Source: SAT2750 sp964476375 (lineage in GTDB: Bacteria; Planctomycetota; Planctomycetia; Pirellulales; Pirellulaceae). Taken from it: 42,279 bases of DNA. The translations under genes and the position numbers were made by a program. The stretch covers positions 1-42,279 of the forward strand of contig CAYYZW010000297.1 in NCBI GenBank assembly GCA_964476375.1, given 5' to 3'. The notes under the pieces were generated by a model. The model saw nothing but the letters and a program-made list of their open reading frames with translations, was not told the origin of the DNA and did not search any database. This document shows positions 25,920-34,476 of this stretch, in pieces. Numbering within the stretch: position 1 is the first letter of the stretch; the number at the start of each line of letters is the position of its first letter.

Positions 25920-26564
25920 ATGGACGAACCGCTCGGGCTGCTGGAAACGACCGGTTTTACCCCCGCCATGGTGGCGCTGGATGTGATGGCCAAGGCATCC
26001 CCCCTGGTGGTGGTGCAGGCCGAAGTCAATGACTTCCTGGGAATCTGCATCAAGGTAGCAGGACCACTGGACGGAATCCGGGCAGCCCTGGAAGCCGGAC
26101 GGGAAGTCGCCGGACAGATGGGAGGAAAGCCTGTTGTGCACCTGATACCACGGGTTCACGATGGAGCCCGCTGTGCGATTGAAGCGGAATCCGAATACAA
26201 TCCACTGATCCAACAGGATGTCGTTCACCTGCCTCGTCGGCAGACAGGAGATGTTCTATCGGAGGACAAGAACGTGGCAGAAAACCACCCCAGGGCACTT
26301 GGCTTCATCGAAACACAGGGTTTCACGGCCGTCTTTGAAGCGATCGACCAGGCCTGCAAGGCAGCGAACGTGGAGGTCGTGGGCAAGGAAAAGCTGGGGG
26401 GCGGCTACGTGACGGTCATCATCCAGGGGGACGTTGCGGCGGTCAAGGCCGCGGTCGAGGCAGGCAGCCAGCAGGTCAAGGATCTTGGTACCCTGATCGC
26501 CGCCCACGTGATTGCCCGGCCATCGGAAGCCGTGCTGGAACTACTGCCGGTCGCTGCCGGGTGA
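25920..26564 (+). CDS. Tandem-domain bacterial microcompartment shell protein (BMC-T)
   Basis: A 214-residue protein with two BMC folds. Domain 1 (about 4-80) has LGLLETTGFTPAMVALDVMA, the loop EVNDFLG and VVHLIPR. Domain 2 (about 126-204) has ALGFIETQGFTAVFEAIDQA, the pore-type loop EKLGGGY, VIIQGDVAAVKAAVEAG and AAHVIARPSEAV. They are joined by a 40-residue linker. Such proteins form pseudohexameric trimers in microcompartment shells, often with a gated or larger central pore. It starts 27 bases after the E1-lipoyl-KAS III fusion and is surely part of the same operon. No single-domain BMC-H or pentamer (BMC-P) gene is in the window. The stop is the first half of TGATCA (26562-26567), whose other half stops the convergent RND gene. 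Confidence 0.92.
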   Translation: MDEPLGLLETTGFTPAMVALDVMAKASPLVVVQAEVNDFLGICIKVAGPLDGIRAALEAGREVAGQMGGKPVVHLIPRVHDGARCAIEAESEYNPLIQQDVVHLPRRQTGDVLSEDKNVAENHPRALGFIETQGFTAVFEAIDQACKAANVEVVGKEKLGGGYVTVIIQGDVAAVKAAVEAGSQQVKDLGTLIAAHVIARPSEAVLELLPVAAG

Positions 26565-29500
26565 TCACTCGCCCTCGCTGACGGCGCTCTCGACCGACGG
26601 GGGATCACTATGTGCCACGCCGAACCAGTTCCCGTAGATCATGTAAAACGTGGGGATCAGGAACAGGATCAGGAAGGTCCCCATGATCAGGCCGAAGGTA
26701 ATGGCGGTGGCCATCGGCTTGAGCAACTGGGCCTGGAAAGAGGATTCCAGAAGAAGCGGGAAAAGGCCTGCCACGGTGGTCTGGGAGGTTAACAAGACCG
26801 GGCGGAATCGATGCCGTCCGGCGTCGATGAGGGATTGTTTCAGTGGAATACCGGCACGGACCCGGCGGTTGATGAAATCCACCAGCACGATCGAGTCATT
26901 GATCACCACACCGGTCAGGGCCACGATCCCACACATGCTCATCAGGCTGATATTAAATCCCATCACGGCATGTCCCCAGACCGCCCCGATCAAGCCAAAG
27001 GGGATGATGGCCATGATCAAGAGGGGCTGAAAATAAGAACGGAATTCCACCGTCAGCACGACAAAGATCGCCATCATGGCGATCATGAAGCCGATCAGCA
27101 GGCTCCGCACCGATTCCACGGTCTGTTCCTGCTGCCCTTCCCAGCGAACCATCACGTGGGGGAACCTCTGCTGCATCACCGGCACCACGTTCCTGCGGAA
27201 ACGGCCCACACTGGCCGCGGCGTTCCCAATCTCCTCGTCCATATCTGCCGTGATCGTGACCGATCGCATCCGGTCAATCCGGTTAATCTCTGCATACTTG
27301 ATTTCCTCCTTGATATCTGCCAGCTCGATCAGTGGCCGTTCCATGCCATCCCCGGCCCGGACTCGCACGCGGTTGAGATCTGAAAGCGACCGGCGCTGGG
27401 CTTCTGGGTAGCGAACCATCAGCTTGACCTCGTGCCGCCCCCGCTGCAGTCTCATCACTTCCTCGCCGTAATAGGATCCGCGGATCGTGTCGGCCAGGTC
27501 CCTGGCGGTAATTCCCATCGCCAGTGCACGGTTCTTGATGGAAAACTGGTATTCCGGTTTTCCCAGGTACATGTCGTCGCCGATATCAAAGACCCCCTGC
27601 TCCCTGGCAAGTTCCGTCTTGCAGAAATCACGGGCGGCCTCCAGTTCTTCCATGTACCCACGTGGCACAAGCAGTTTGAATTCGATCGGGCGGCCACCAG
27701 GACCCATCTTCGGTGCCCCGAAGCTGAGCGATTCCACGCCCGGAAAAATACCCGCTTCCTGGCGCCAGGCCGCAACCAGCTGCTCGCTGGTCACCGTCCG
27801 GTCCTCCAGGTCAACCAGTTCCACGTCCACCACACCGACATGCGAACCATCGGTGCGCTGGTCGGGCCCCATCGACTCGGGGACGGTAATGTGTCCCACC
27901 GCCCGGTGATGCAGTCTCAGCAGGGGACGGTCCGGCGAGAGTTTTTTTTCTGCCCGCAGGACAGCCGCTTCCAGTTTCCGGGTTGCCGCATCGGTAAGAT
28001 CCGACGGGGTTCCCTCCGGGAAAACCACCTTGGCCCCGATCAGCGGGCTATCGACCTTGGGAAAAATAACGAACGGGGTTACACCGGCCTGGATCGTCAT
28101 CACTGTGACCACCAGCAGGGAGACTCCACTGACCACGAACATCCAGGGACGCTCCAGGCCCCAGCGCATGACGGGCAGGTAAAACCGTTCCACCATGAAA
28201 CGCAAGCCGCTACGGGTCCAGACGTTGATCCTGTCAAAGACAACCTTGATGAACCGGAAGGGAAAGAAGAGAAATCCAAGTAGCTGGAAGAAAACACTTT
28301 TCCTGTGCGACAGGTGGCAGGGAAGCAAGAAGACACTCTCGGCCAGCGAAATCGCAAGCATGGCAACCACGGCAACCGGGATCACGGCAAAGAACTTCCC
28401 CATCACACCGCTGATGAAAAACATCGGGGCAAAAGCAATGATGGTGGTGGTGACCGAGGCGGTCACCGCAGGAAGAACCTCAAAGGCCCCCTCCACGGCA
28501 GCGGTGGGATAGTCGTTTCCTCCTTTCTCACGATGGGTACAAATATTCTCGCCGATCACGATCGCGTCATCGACGACGATTCCCAGGGCCAGCAGGAAGG
28601 CGAAAAGGGAAAGCAGGTTCAGGGTATGTCCCATCGAGAGGAGTATGAAACCGGATCCCAGCACCGAGATCGGGATTCCCAGGGCGACCCAGAAAGCCAG
28701 TTTCAAATCCAGGAAAACAGCAAGTACCAGAAAGACCAGGACCAGCCCCTGCAGGCCATTGCGGCGAAGAAGATCCATTCGCTCCCGCACGTGAATGGAC
28801 TGGTCAAAAAAGACCTCCATGTGGTAGCCGGCGGGGAGCGTGTCATAACCTATACCCCGTTCCTTGTCGTGGGCATACTGGTGAACCGCATCGCAGAGCG
28901 CCAGCACGTCCTCGTTGGCAGTACGATCAATAGCAATCACCAGGGCCGGCTGGCCATCCACGTAATCAATCGAGTCCAGGTCACTGAAGCCATCCCGGAC
29001 AGTGCCCACATCCCCGACCGTCAGCACCACGCCGTCAGGACGGGTCAGCAGCGGCAACTTGGCAATCTCCTCGCCAATTACACGCTTGTTGTTGCCGCGA
29101 AGCAGTACCTCGCGAACATTCGACTTGAGCGTGCCCCCCGGGATATCGATGTTCTCACTACGAAGGATCTGGGCGGCCTGCTTAAGGGTCAGGCCATACT
29201 TGCGAAGTGTCTCCTCACGGATCTCCACATCAATCTGGTAGGGACGGGCTCCGATAATCCCTGCCTGGGAAACGATCGCCTTGTTTGGATCAAAAGTCAT
29301 GGACCGGAGCAGCCGGCTGACTCCCGTAAGGGGCAGCGGCTTGACGGTCAGCAGCTCATCGCGCACCAGTTCGGTAATCTCCCGCAACTCCAGCTCCGAC
29401 CTCAAGCCCTCCTGGTCGGGCCCAATCACGGCCACCCGGATAGCGGGCATTCGCATCGTGATCTGCCGAATATCCCGGTTCTCCGCCAGTTCCGGAAAAC

Positions 29501-29864
29501 TCGGGATGCGGTCGACCTCGGCACGGACCTCGTTGAGGACCTTCTGAACTTCCTGGACTTTCTTGATCGATGGATCGAGTTCCAGGATCAGGTAACCAAC
29601 CCCCTCACGCGAGACCGAGGTCTTCTTCTTGATCCCCGTGATCGAGTTCAGCGCTTCCTCGATCTTCTGGCAAATACCCTCTTCCACTTCCTCCGGACTG
29701 GCACCGGGATAGGGAACCGAGACGAGAATGATTTCCAGGTCAAATTCCGGGAACGACTCACGTCTCATGTTCCCGAAACTGAAGATCCCCATAACCATCA
29801 CCACCAGCATGATGGTATTCATGGCCTGTGGGTTTCGTGTTGCCCATCGGATCGGCGTGCGCAT
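26565..29864 (-). CDS. RND-family efflux pump inner-membrane subunit
   Basis: A 1099-residue AcrB/HAE1-type permease that exports hydrophobic compounds or metals using proton flow. Features are the first membrane helix (NTIMLVVMVMGIFSF), two large periplasmic porter regions beginning ESFPEFDLEIILVSVPYPGA and VTPFVIFPKVDSPLIGAKV, and the TM4 proton-relay segment LGIVVDDAIVIGENI with paired aspartates. The fold duplicates near residue 550 as expected. It is the last gene of a tetR-MFP-RND operon: its ATG (29864) directly abuts the TAA of the adaptor gene. No outer-membrane channel gene is in the window, so one from elsewhere would be used. Confidence 0.95.
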   Translation of the reverse strand: MRTPIRWATRNPQAMNTIMLVVMVMGIFSFGNMRRESFPEFDLEIILVSVPYPGASPEEVEEGICQKIEEALNSITGIKKKTSVSREGVGYLILELDPSIKKVQEVQKVLNEVRAEVDRIPSFPELAENRDIRQITMRMPAIRVAVIGPDQEGLRSELELREITELVRDELLTVKPLPLTGVSRLLRSMTFDPNKAIVSQAGIIGARPYQIDVEIREETLRKYGLTLKQAAQILRSENIDIPGGTLKSNVREVLLRGNNKRVIGEEIAKLPLLTRPDGVVLTVGDVGTVRDGFSDLDSIDYVDGQPALVIAIDRTANEDVLALCDAVHQYAHDKERGIGYDTLPAGYHMEVFFDQSIHVRERMDLLRRNGLQGLVLVFLVLAVFLDLKLAFWVALGIPISVLGSGFILLSMGHTLNLLSLFAFLLALGIVVDDAIVIGENICTHREKGGNDYPTAAVEGAFEVLPAVTASVTTTIIAFAPMFFISGVMGKFFAVIPVAVVAMLAISLAESVFLLPCHLSHRKSVFFQLLGFLFFPFRFIKVVFDRINVWTRSGLRFMVERFYLPVMRWGLERPWMFVVSGVSLLVVTVMTIQAGVTPFVIFPKVDSPLIGAKVVFPEGTPSDLTDAATRKLEAAVLRAEKKLSPDRPLLRLHHRAVGHITVPESMGPDQRTDGSHVGVVDVELVDLEDRTVTSEQLVAAWRQEAGIFPGVESLSFGAPKMGPGGRPIEFKLLVPRGYMEELEAARDFCKTELAREQGVFDIGDDMYLGKPEYQFSIKNRALAMGITARDLADTIRGSYYGEEVMRLQRGRHEVKLMVRYPEAQRRSLSDLNRVRVRAGDGMERPLIELADIKEEIKYAEINRIDRMRSVTITADMDEEIGNAAASVGRFRRNVVPVMQQRFPHVMVRWEGQQEQTVESVRSLLIGFMIAMMAIFVVLTVEFRSYFQPLLIMAIIPFGLIGAVWGHAVMGFNISLMSMCGIVALTGVVINDSIVLVDFINRRVRAGIPLKQSLIDAGRHRFRPVLLTSQTTVAGLFPLLLESSFQAQLLKPMATAITFGLIMGTFLILFLIPTFYMIYGNWFGVAHSDPPSVESAVSEGE

Positions 29865-31286
29865 TTACTCCGTCTCCTCCCCCTGCTCATCGTCCGCCGC
29901 GGTTGCCGCTTCTGCCTGGAAGTAAGTGACCATGTCCCCGGCCACGCCACCGGTAAAAGGCTGGACCACGACAAGCTGTCCCGGCTGGAAGGCACCCGAT
30001 GTGTTATCGATGATCCAGTCGGTCTGGCCCTCCTCGCTCGTGCTGCGAACAAGGTCGACCTGCTGGATCATGCCAAGCTCTCCCTGGCTGGATTTCAACC
30101 CCGGCTTGATGAACCAGACCCGGTTCCCGGGCTGTACGGCGCGCTCGGGAACACGGACAAGCGGGGAGACCGGATGGCACTTGATCATGATCGTGACGTA
30201 CATGCCTCGGACCAGTGTGCTGGGACCACTGTCGCCAGGCTCCCTGTCCCGGTGAGGCCGGTCCACGACAACCCGGACCGGAACGGTCCGCGTCTCCGGA
30301 TCCAGGCCCAGGCCATCGTATCGTTCCAGGCGACCCTGCCACTGGTAGGTCGCTCCCTTTCGACCCACCAGTTCATAGGTCACATCGACCGCGGTCTCGG
30401 GTAAAAGGTATTCATCGTTGCCCTCCTGGCCGGGGCTTTCCGGTTGCTGGTCCCAGATCCAGTAAAGGTCGTCCATCCGCAGGTTGCATTTCACTTCCAC
30501 GTGGGACGTATCCTCGATGGTCACCAGGGTCGCTCCCTTCTGGACGAAGGAATCTTCCTCGACCAGTTCCCGGATGATCACTCCGCTGACCGGGGCCATA
30601 ACCTTCGTGCGGGATTCATCCAGGCGAGCTTTCTCCAGCTGGATTCCGACCAGTTCCGTACTGGCCTGCAGGCGATACTTGCTCTTGGTGAGCGTTGCAA
30701 ACTGACCGCTCAACTGGGTCAATGTGGTCCGCGCCATCAACACAGCCCGCTGGGATCGCTCGACATCACTGGCAGTAATGACCTGGCCATCCTCGAGTTT
30801 CTTGAGGCGGTTGTACTCTTTCAGCTGAAGCTGGATATCCTCCTGGGCAATTTCGATCAAGTCCCCGACGTTGCGGATCTCCAGGTCTGCTTCCTCCAGC
30901 TGGAGCGTGGTCTGCTCAAGCTGCTTGGAAACCCGGTTGACCTCCAGGACGTAGTCACGGTCATCAATCTGGAAAAGTTCCTGGCCCTTTTCCACGTAAT
31001 TCCCCGGACGGCAAAGAGGGGACTTGTGAGAGACCCGACCTGCCACCTGGGTTGCCAGCTGGATCTCACGGAAGGGGACGACCACGCCATCCGCTTCCAG
31101 CAGCAGGGTCTCATCATGGACGGTTACCGGGGCAACACGCAGTTCCAGCTGGACCTGCGTGATCTCTTGTCGAGCTGGAGGTTCTCCTGTACCTGACATT
31201 CTTAAAGCCAGGTAGGCACACAGCACAATAACCACCGGCACCAGGTACCCGATCACGTTCTTGGCCAGGCTGGTTCTTGTCGTCAT
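29865..31286 (-). CDS. RND efflux periplasmic adaptor (membrane-fusion protein)
   Basis: A 473-residue HlyD/AcrA-type adaptor that bridges the RND permease and an outer-membrane channel. One N-terminal membrane anchor (GYLVPVVIVLCAYLALRM) is followed by a split lipoyl-like barrel (VSHKSPLCRPGNYVEKGQEL and VMAPVSGVIIRELVEEDSFV), a coiled-coil hairpin between them (about 115-215; LEVNRVSKQLEQTTLQLEE) and beta-barrel/membrane-proximal domains (LVRGMYVTIMIK, VPERAVQPGN). It starts 26 bases after the TetR gene and ends immediately before the RND gene. Confidence 0.93.
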   Translation of the reverse strand: MTTRTSLAKNVIGYLVPVVIVLCAYLALRMSGTGEPPARQEITQVQLELRVAPVTVHDETLLLEADGVVVPFREIQLATQVAGRVSHKSPLCRPGNYVEKGQELFQIDDRDYVLEVNRVSKQLEQTTLQLEEADLEIRNVGDLIEIAQEDIQLQLKEYNRLKKLEDGQVITASDVERSQRAVLMARTTLTQLSGQFATLTKSKYRLQASTELVGIQLEKARLDESRTKVMAPVSGVIIRELVEEDSFVQKGATLVTIEDTSHVEVKCNLRMDDLYWIWDQQPESPGQEGNDEYLLPETAVDVTYELVGRKGATYQWQGRLERYDGLGLDPETRTVPVRVVVDRPHRDREPGDSGPSTLVRGMYVTIMIKCHPVSPLVRVPERAVQPGNRVWFIKPGLKSSQGELGMIQQVDLVRSTSEEGQTDWIIDNTSGAFQPGQLVVVQPFTGGVAGDMVTYFQAEAATAADDEQGEETE

Positions 31287-31312
31287 GATTCATCTCGTCT
31301 TTCTAGGGGCGG

Positions 31313-32002
31313 TCAGGGCGATGCGGGTGTTCCGGAAAGTTCATCAAGTAAATCCCGCAATTGGATATCCAGTTCCCAGATCGGCCGATCCTGGAGGGAA
31401 GCAAGGACAAGCGTGGTAATGTGGAATGCCAGCTGATCCAGCGAATGGTACCGTTGACGATCCTCCTCGGGAGTCAGCATCGCAATCACCCCTCCGGCCA
31501 TGCGGTAATGCAGGCACTGGCCGACGACGCTGAAGGCCACCTGGCGACGGCGGTAGTCCGGCATCTCCGTTGGCAACCAGCTATCAAGTAGTTTCTGCAG
31601 ATGCTCAAAACGAGGCCTGAAGTGTTCTTCCACCAGCTCCCGACAGGCCTCGGTCGGCTGGAGGACCTCGCGGACCAGTAACTTCACTTGCCAGGGATCC
31701 TGCTCCTTGCCCAGCATCCGTTCCAGCAGCGTGCGGACAAAGTCATGAAGATGAACCTCCGCAGGCGTCGAGGAGGGGCGCGAGGGGACAGGAATCTGTT
31801 CGATCCGCACCTCACTCGCCAGGCGAACCGTCTCCAGGTAAAGCTGCTGCTTGTCGCCAAAATAGTAATTCACTGCAGCACCGTTCGCCCCGGCCTGATG
31901 ACAGATGTCGCGCACCGTGGCATGCTCAAAACCCCGTTCGGCAAAGACCGACCCGGCTGCTTCGAGAATCCGCTCCCGGACTGCATCTCCTGACGGGGAC
32001 AT
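31313..32002 (-). CDS. TetR-family repressor, CerR/DUF1956 type
   Basis: A 229-residue regulator with an N-terminal TetR helix-turn-helix (about 8-55: ILEAAGSVFAERGFEHATVR, GANGAAVNYYFGDKQQLYLE) and a C-terminal ligand domain of the CerR/YbiH kind (AFSVVGQCLHYRMAGGVIAML). In related systems such regulators repress an adjacent HlyD or RND export operon and release DNA on binding a ligand. Here it is the first gene of the tetR-adaptor-RND operon. A near-perfect 18-base palindrome lies 14 bases before its ATG at 32002, consistent with autorepression. GAGG with a repeat of GAGG just before the ATG gives ribosome binding. Confidence 0.9.
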   Translation of the reverse strand: MSPSGDAVRERILEAAGSVFAERGFEHATVRDICHQAGANGAAVNYYFGDKQQLYLETVRLASEVRIEQIPVPSRPSSTPAEVHLHDFVRTLLERMLGKEQDPWQVKLLVREVLQPTEACRELVEEHFRPRFEHLQKLLDSWLPTEMPDYRRRQVAFSVVGQCLHYRMAGGVIAMLTPEEDRQRYHSLDQLAFHITTLVLASLQDRPIWELDIQLRDLLDELSGTPASP

Positions 32003-32015
32003 CCTCTGACCTCAA

Positions 32016-32033
32016 TTAAAACAGGCGTTTCAA
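32016..32033 (-). promoter_or_regulatory. Candidate TetR-family operator
   Basis: TTAAAAC, four bases, then GTTTCAA forms an 18-base inverted repeat with one mismatch, 14 bases before the start of the TetR gene. On the minus strand a TTGATA lies just upstream. Position and symmetry suit autorepression of the efflux operon. Confidence 0.4.
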
Positions 32034-32120
32034 ACAATCGTATCAAGGGGCGAGGGGTGCCAGAAGGGGCCCAGCAGGAAGAAAAAACCGGGAATGCCCT
32101 ACTCCACGCATGGAAAGTGC

Positions 32121-33164
32121 CTAGCAACGCAGGTTTTCCAGGTCCTGCCCGGCCACAGCGAGCATTCTCTGCATCATTTCGTTGGCATCCAGCTGCCGGG
32201 CGTTATAGATATCTCCCACGATCCCGTTGAGCGGGACCTCCTGGAGATTCGATCTTTCCACCACCTCGATAAAATCTTCCAGGTTGCCAGACAGCTCTAT
32301 GGCTCTCTCCATATCCATCTGCCCTCCGGCGATGGCATCGATCGCTGCGGGCCAGAGTTGACCGTCGACCAGGTGCCCGTTGAGCAGCTCCACCAGGACC
32401 GTTTCCACTCCCCCGGCATGCTGGTCTCCCCGTTGCCCGGCAAACTCGACCAGGCTGTCATGCAGCCAGCGGAAAGCCCAGCGGGGAGTCTCACTGCCGG
32501 CAAGTCCGTCCATGATTGCCGTGCGGTGAATAATCGAGCCATGGACATCGACCACGTAAAGTGCATCGGGCCGGGCCCACTCGTTCACGGCCCTGGCAAA
32601 ACCCTCCACGTACCTGGTCAACAGCGGGGCCGTGATATCAATACTCAAGCCGAACGGGAGCCCCCAGGTCAACTGTCCGTATTCCACCGGTGCCACCAGG
32701 TGGAGATCCTCGTGCCTTTCCGCCAGTTCCTGGAGCACCCCGTAGCTCTGGATCGTGTCGGTCGCCAGCGGCAGGTGAGGGCCATGTTCCTCGACGGCCG
32801 TGTCGACACTGAAACAGGCGATGCCTCCCTGGTGGCTCGGTGCCAGCGGGCCCCGGGGCAATTCCACGATCTCTAGTCTCCCGGACCAGCAGGCCCGCTC
32901 CTCTGTTCCCTCGAAAAAGGGAAAGCAGTGTAGAATTCGCTCTACCAGCTCCCCGCGAAGGGACTCATCCAGGGCTTCGTGGTAAAGGGGTGGCAGAACG
33001 AGTTCCCCCAGGGCCGCCAGTTCGTCGGCCGGCGTGCCAAGAGAGCAGATCGGCAGGACAAGACGGGCTCCACGGACAAGCTCCGCAAGCCGTGGCCGGG
33101 AGTAAGCGGTGACAAATGCCCCCTCGTTAATCGTTGCCGGAAGATACCTTTCCAGATCACGCAT
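32121..33164 (-). CDS. Creatininase-family metal-dependent amidohydrolase
   Basis: A 347-residue protein of the creatininase/MftE-like family, whose members hydrolyse cyclic or peptide amides with a dinuclear metal site. The metal motifs are EEHGPHLPLATDT (Glu, His, Asp), VDVHGSIIHR and DQHAGGVETVLVE (His, Glu). An unusual N-terminal region of about 110 residues precedes the catalytic core. The ATG at 33164 is chosen because GGGAG lies about eight bases upstream; the longer frame to 33206 adds 14 residues. The substrate is unknown. It is divergent from the aspartate-type aminotransferase, with a perfect palindrome between them. Confidence 0.85.
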   Translation of the reverse strand: MRDLERYLPATINEGAFVTAYSRPRLAELVRGARLVLPICSLGTPADELAALGELVLPPLYHEALDESLRGELVERILHCFPFFEGTEERACWSGRLEIVELPRGPLAPSHQGGIACFSVDTAVEEHGPHLPLATDTIQSYGVLQELAERHEDLHLVAPVEYGQLTWGLPFGLSIDITAPLLTRYVEGFARAVNEWARPDALYVVDVHGSIIHRTAIMDGLAGSETPRWAFRWLHDSLVEFAGQRGDQHAGGVETVLVELLNGHLVDGQLWPAAIDAIAGGQMDMERAIELSGNLEDFIEVVERSNLQEVPLNGIVGDIYNARQLDANEMMQRMLAVAGQDLENLRC

Positions 33165-33194
33165 CCCCTGTTCTCCCTTTTTGCCACCTAGTCG

Positions 33195-33210
33195 CCACGT
33201 CTGCACGTGG
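33195..33210. promoter_or_regulatory. Perfect palindrome in a divergent promoter region
   Basis: CCACGT, CTGC, ACGTGG is a perfect 6+4+6 inverted repeat, directly followed by TATCAT (33211-33216), a possible -10 element for the aminotransferase. It lies between the divergent creatininase-family and aspC genes, where a dimeric regulator could act on one or both. Confidence 0.4.
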
Positions 33211-33271
33211 TATCATTGTCAGCCGAAACCAAGAGGATCTGTTGCCTCCATCCCCAAGAGGAAATGAACCG

Positions 33272-34453
33272 ATGTTTGAATCATTACAGATGGCCCCACC
33301 CGATGCTATCCTGGGTCTGACCGAGCTTTTTCGCCAGGATCCCAACCCGGACAAGATTAACGTGGCCATGGGTGTCTACCGTGACGAGGGTGGTAGCACA
33401 CCGATCCTGGAATGCGTCAAGCAGGCCGAAATACGACTGCTGGCCGAGGAAACAAGCAAGTCCTACCTGGGAATGGCAGGTCTGGACGGCTTTGGAGAAC
33501 TCGTACAGGAACTCATCTTTGGTGAAATACCAGGCGACCAGCGTGCCGTCACGCTGCAAACACCCGGGGGAACCGGGGCGTTGCGTGTGGCCGCAGACTT
33601 CCTCCGGCAGAAAGTTGGTGCGGAACGGATCTGGACAAGTTCCCCCACCTGGGCCAACCATCCCAATATTTTCAAGGCAGCCGGACTGCAGGTCGATTCC
33701 TTTCGCTATCTCAAGGAAGACAGCCTTGAGGTCGATTTCACCGCTTTATGCGATGACCTGGCGGGAATTCCGGCCGGGGATGTCGTCTGCCTGCACGCCT
33801 GTTGCCACAACCCCACCGGGGTCGACCTCTCCGCCGAACAATGGAAACAGGTGGCCGGCATCTGCAGGGAGAACAGGCTGCTTCCCCTGGTCGACTTTGC
33901 CTACCAGGGCTTTGGGGACGGGCTGGCCGAGGACACCACGGCAGTGCGGTGTTTCATGGAAGAGCAGAGCGAGATGGTGATCTGCAGTTCCTTCTCCAAG
34001 AACTTTGGCCTCTACTGTGAACGCATCGGAGCCCTCACGATCGTGGCCGAGAATGCTGCGGCGGCAGAGGCAGCCCTCAGCCATGCCAAGCTCTCGGTTC
34101 GAACCAACTACAGCAATCCCCCCAAGCATGGAGGCGCGGTCGTGGCCACGGTTCTTCGGGACCAGGAGCTTGCTGCCCTCTGGAAACAGGAAGTCGATAC
34201 CATGCGACAGCGAATCCACGACATGCGTGGGGCATTTGCCAGGGGCATGAAGGAACGTACCGAGGCTCGTGATTTTTCCTTCATCGAGCAACAACGCGGC
34301 ATGTTCTCATACTCGGGCCTGACAAAGGAACAGGTTGACCGGCTGCGGGAAGAGCATTCCATCTACGCCGTCGGAAGTGGCCGGATCAACGTGGCCGGAA
34401 TGACCCCCGGCAACATGGACCGGCTCTGCGACGCCATCGCCGCGGTTCTCTAG
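33272..34453 (+). CDS. aspC: Aspartate/aromatic aminotransferase, AspC/TyrB type
   Basis: A 393-residue class I PLP aminotransferase that moves the amino group of aspartate (or an aromatic amino acid) to 2-oxoglutarate. It resembles E. coli AspC throughout (396 residues): MFESLQMAPPDAILGLTELF, QTPGGTGALRVAADFL, HACCHNPTGVDL, DFAYQGFGDGL, SSFSKNFGLYCERIGA and RINVAGMTPGNMD. Lys243 is the Schiff-base lysine and Asn180, Asp208 and Tyr211 are cofactor contacts. ATG 33272 matches the family start, with GAGG about ten bases before it. The subfamily (I-alpha) is mostly known from proteobacteria and eukaryotes, so transfer is possible. Confidence 0.93.
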   Translation: MFESLQMAPPDAILGLTELFRQDPNPDKINVAMGVYRDEGGSTPILECVKQAEIRLLAEETSKSYLGMAGLDGFGELVQELIFGEIPGDQRAVTLQTPGGTGALRVAADFLRQKVGAERIWTSSPTWANHPNIFKAAGLQVDSFRYLKEDSLEVDFTALCDDLAGIPAGDVVCLHACCHNPTGVDLSAEQWKQVAGICRENRLLPLVDFAYQGFGDGLAEDTTAVRCFMEEQSEMVICSSFSKNFGLYCERIGALTIVAENAAAAEAALSHAKLSVRTNYSNPPKHGGAVVATVLRDQELAALWKQEVDTMRQRIHDMRGAFARGMKERTEARDFSFIEQQRGMFSYSGLTKEQVDRLREEHSIYAVGSGRINVAGMTPGNMDRLCDAIAAVL

Positions 34454-34476
34454 GAGACCACGTCCAGCCGCTCTGC

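Noticed and set aside
28305..30404. 699-codon open frame on the plus strand
   Set aside because: It lies antisense to the RND pump and adaptor genes, whose families are unmistakable; the translated product has no recognisable domain.
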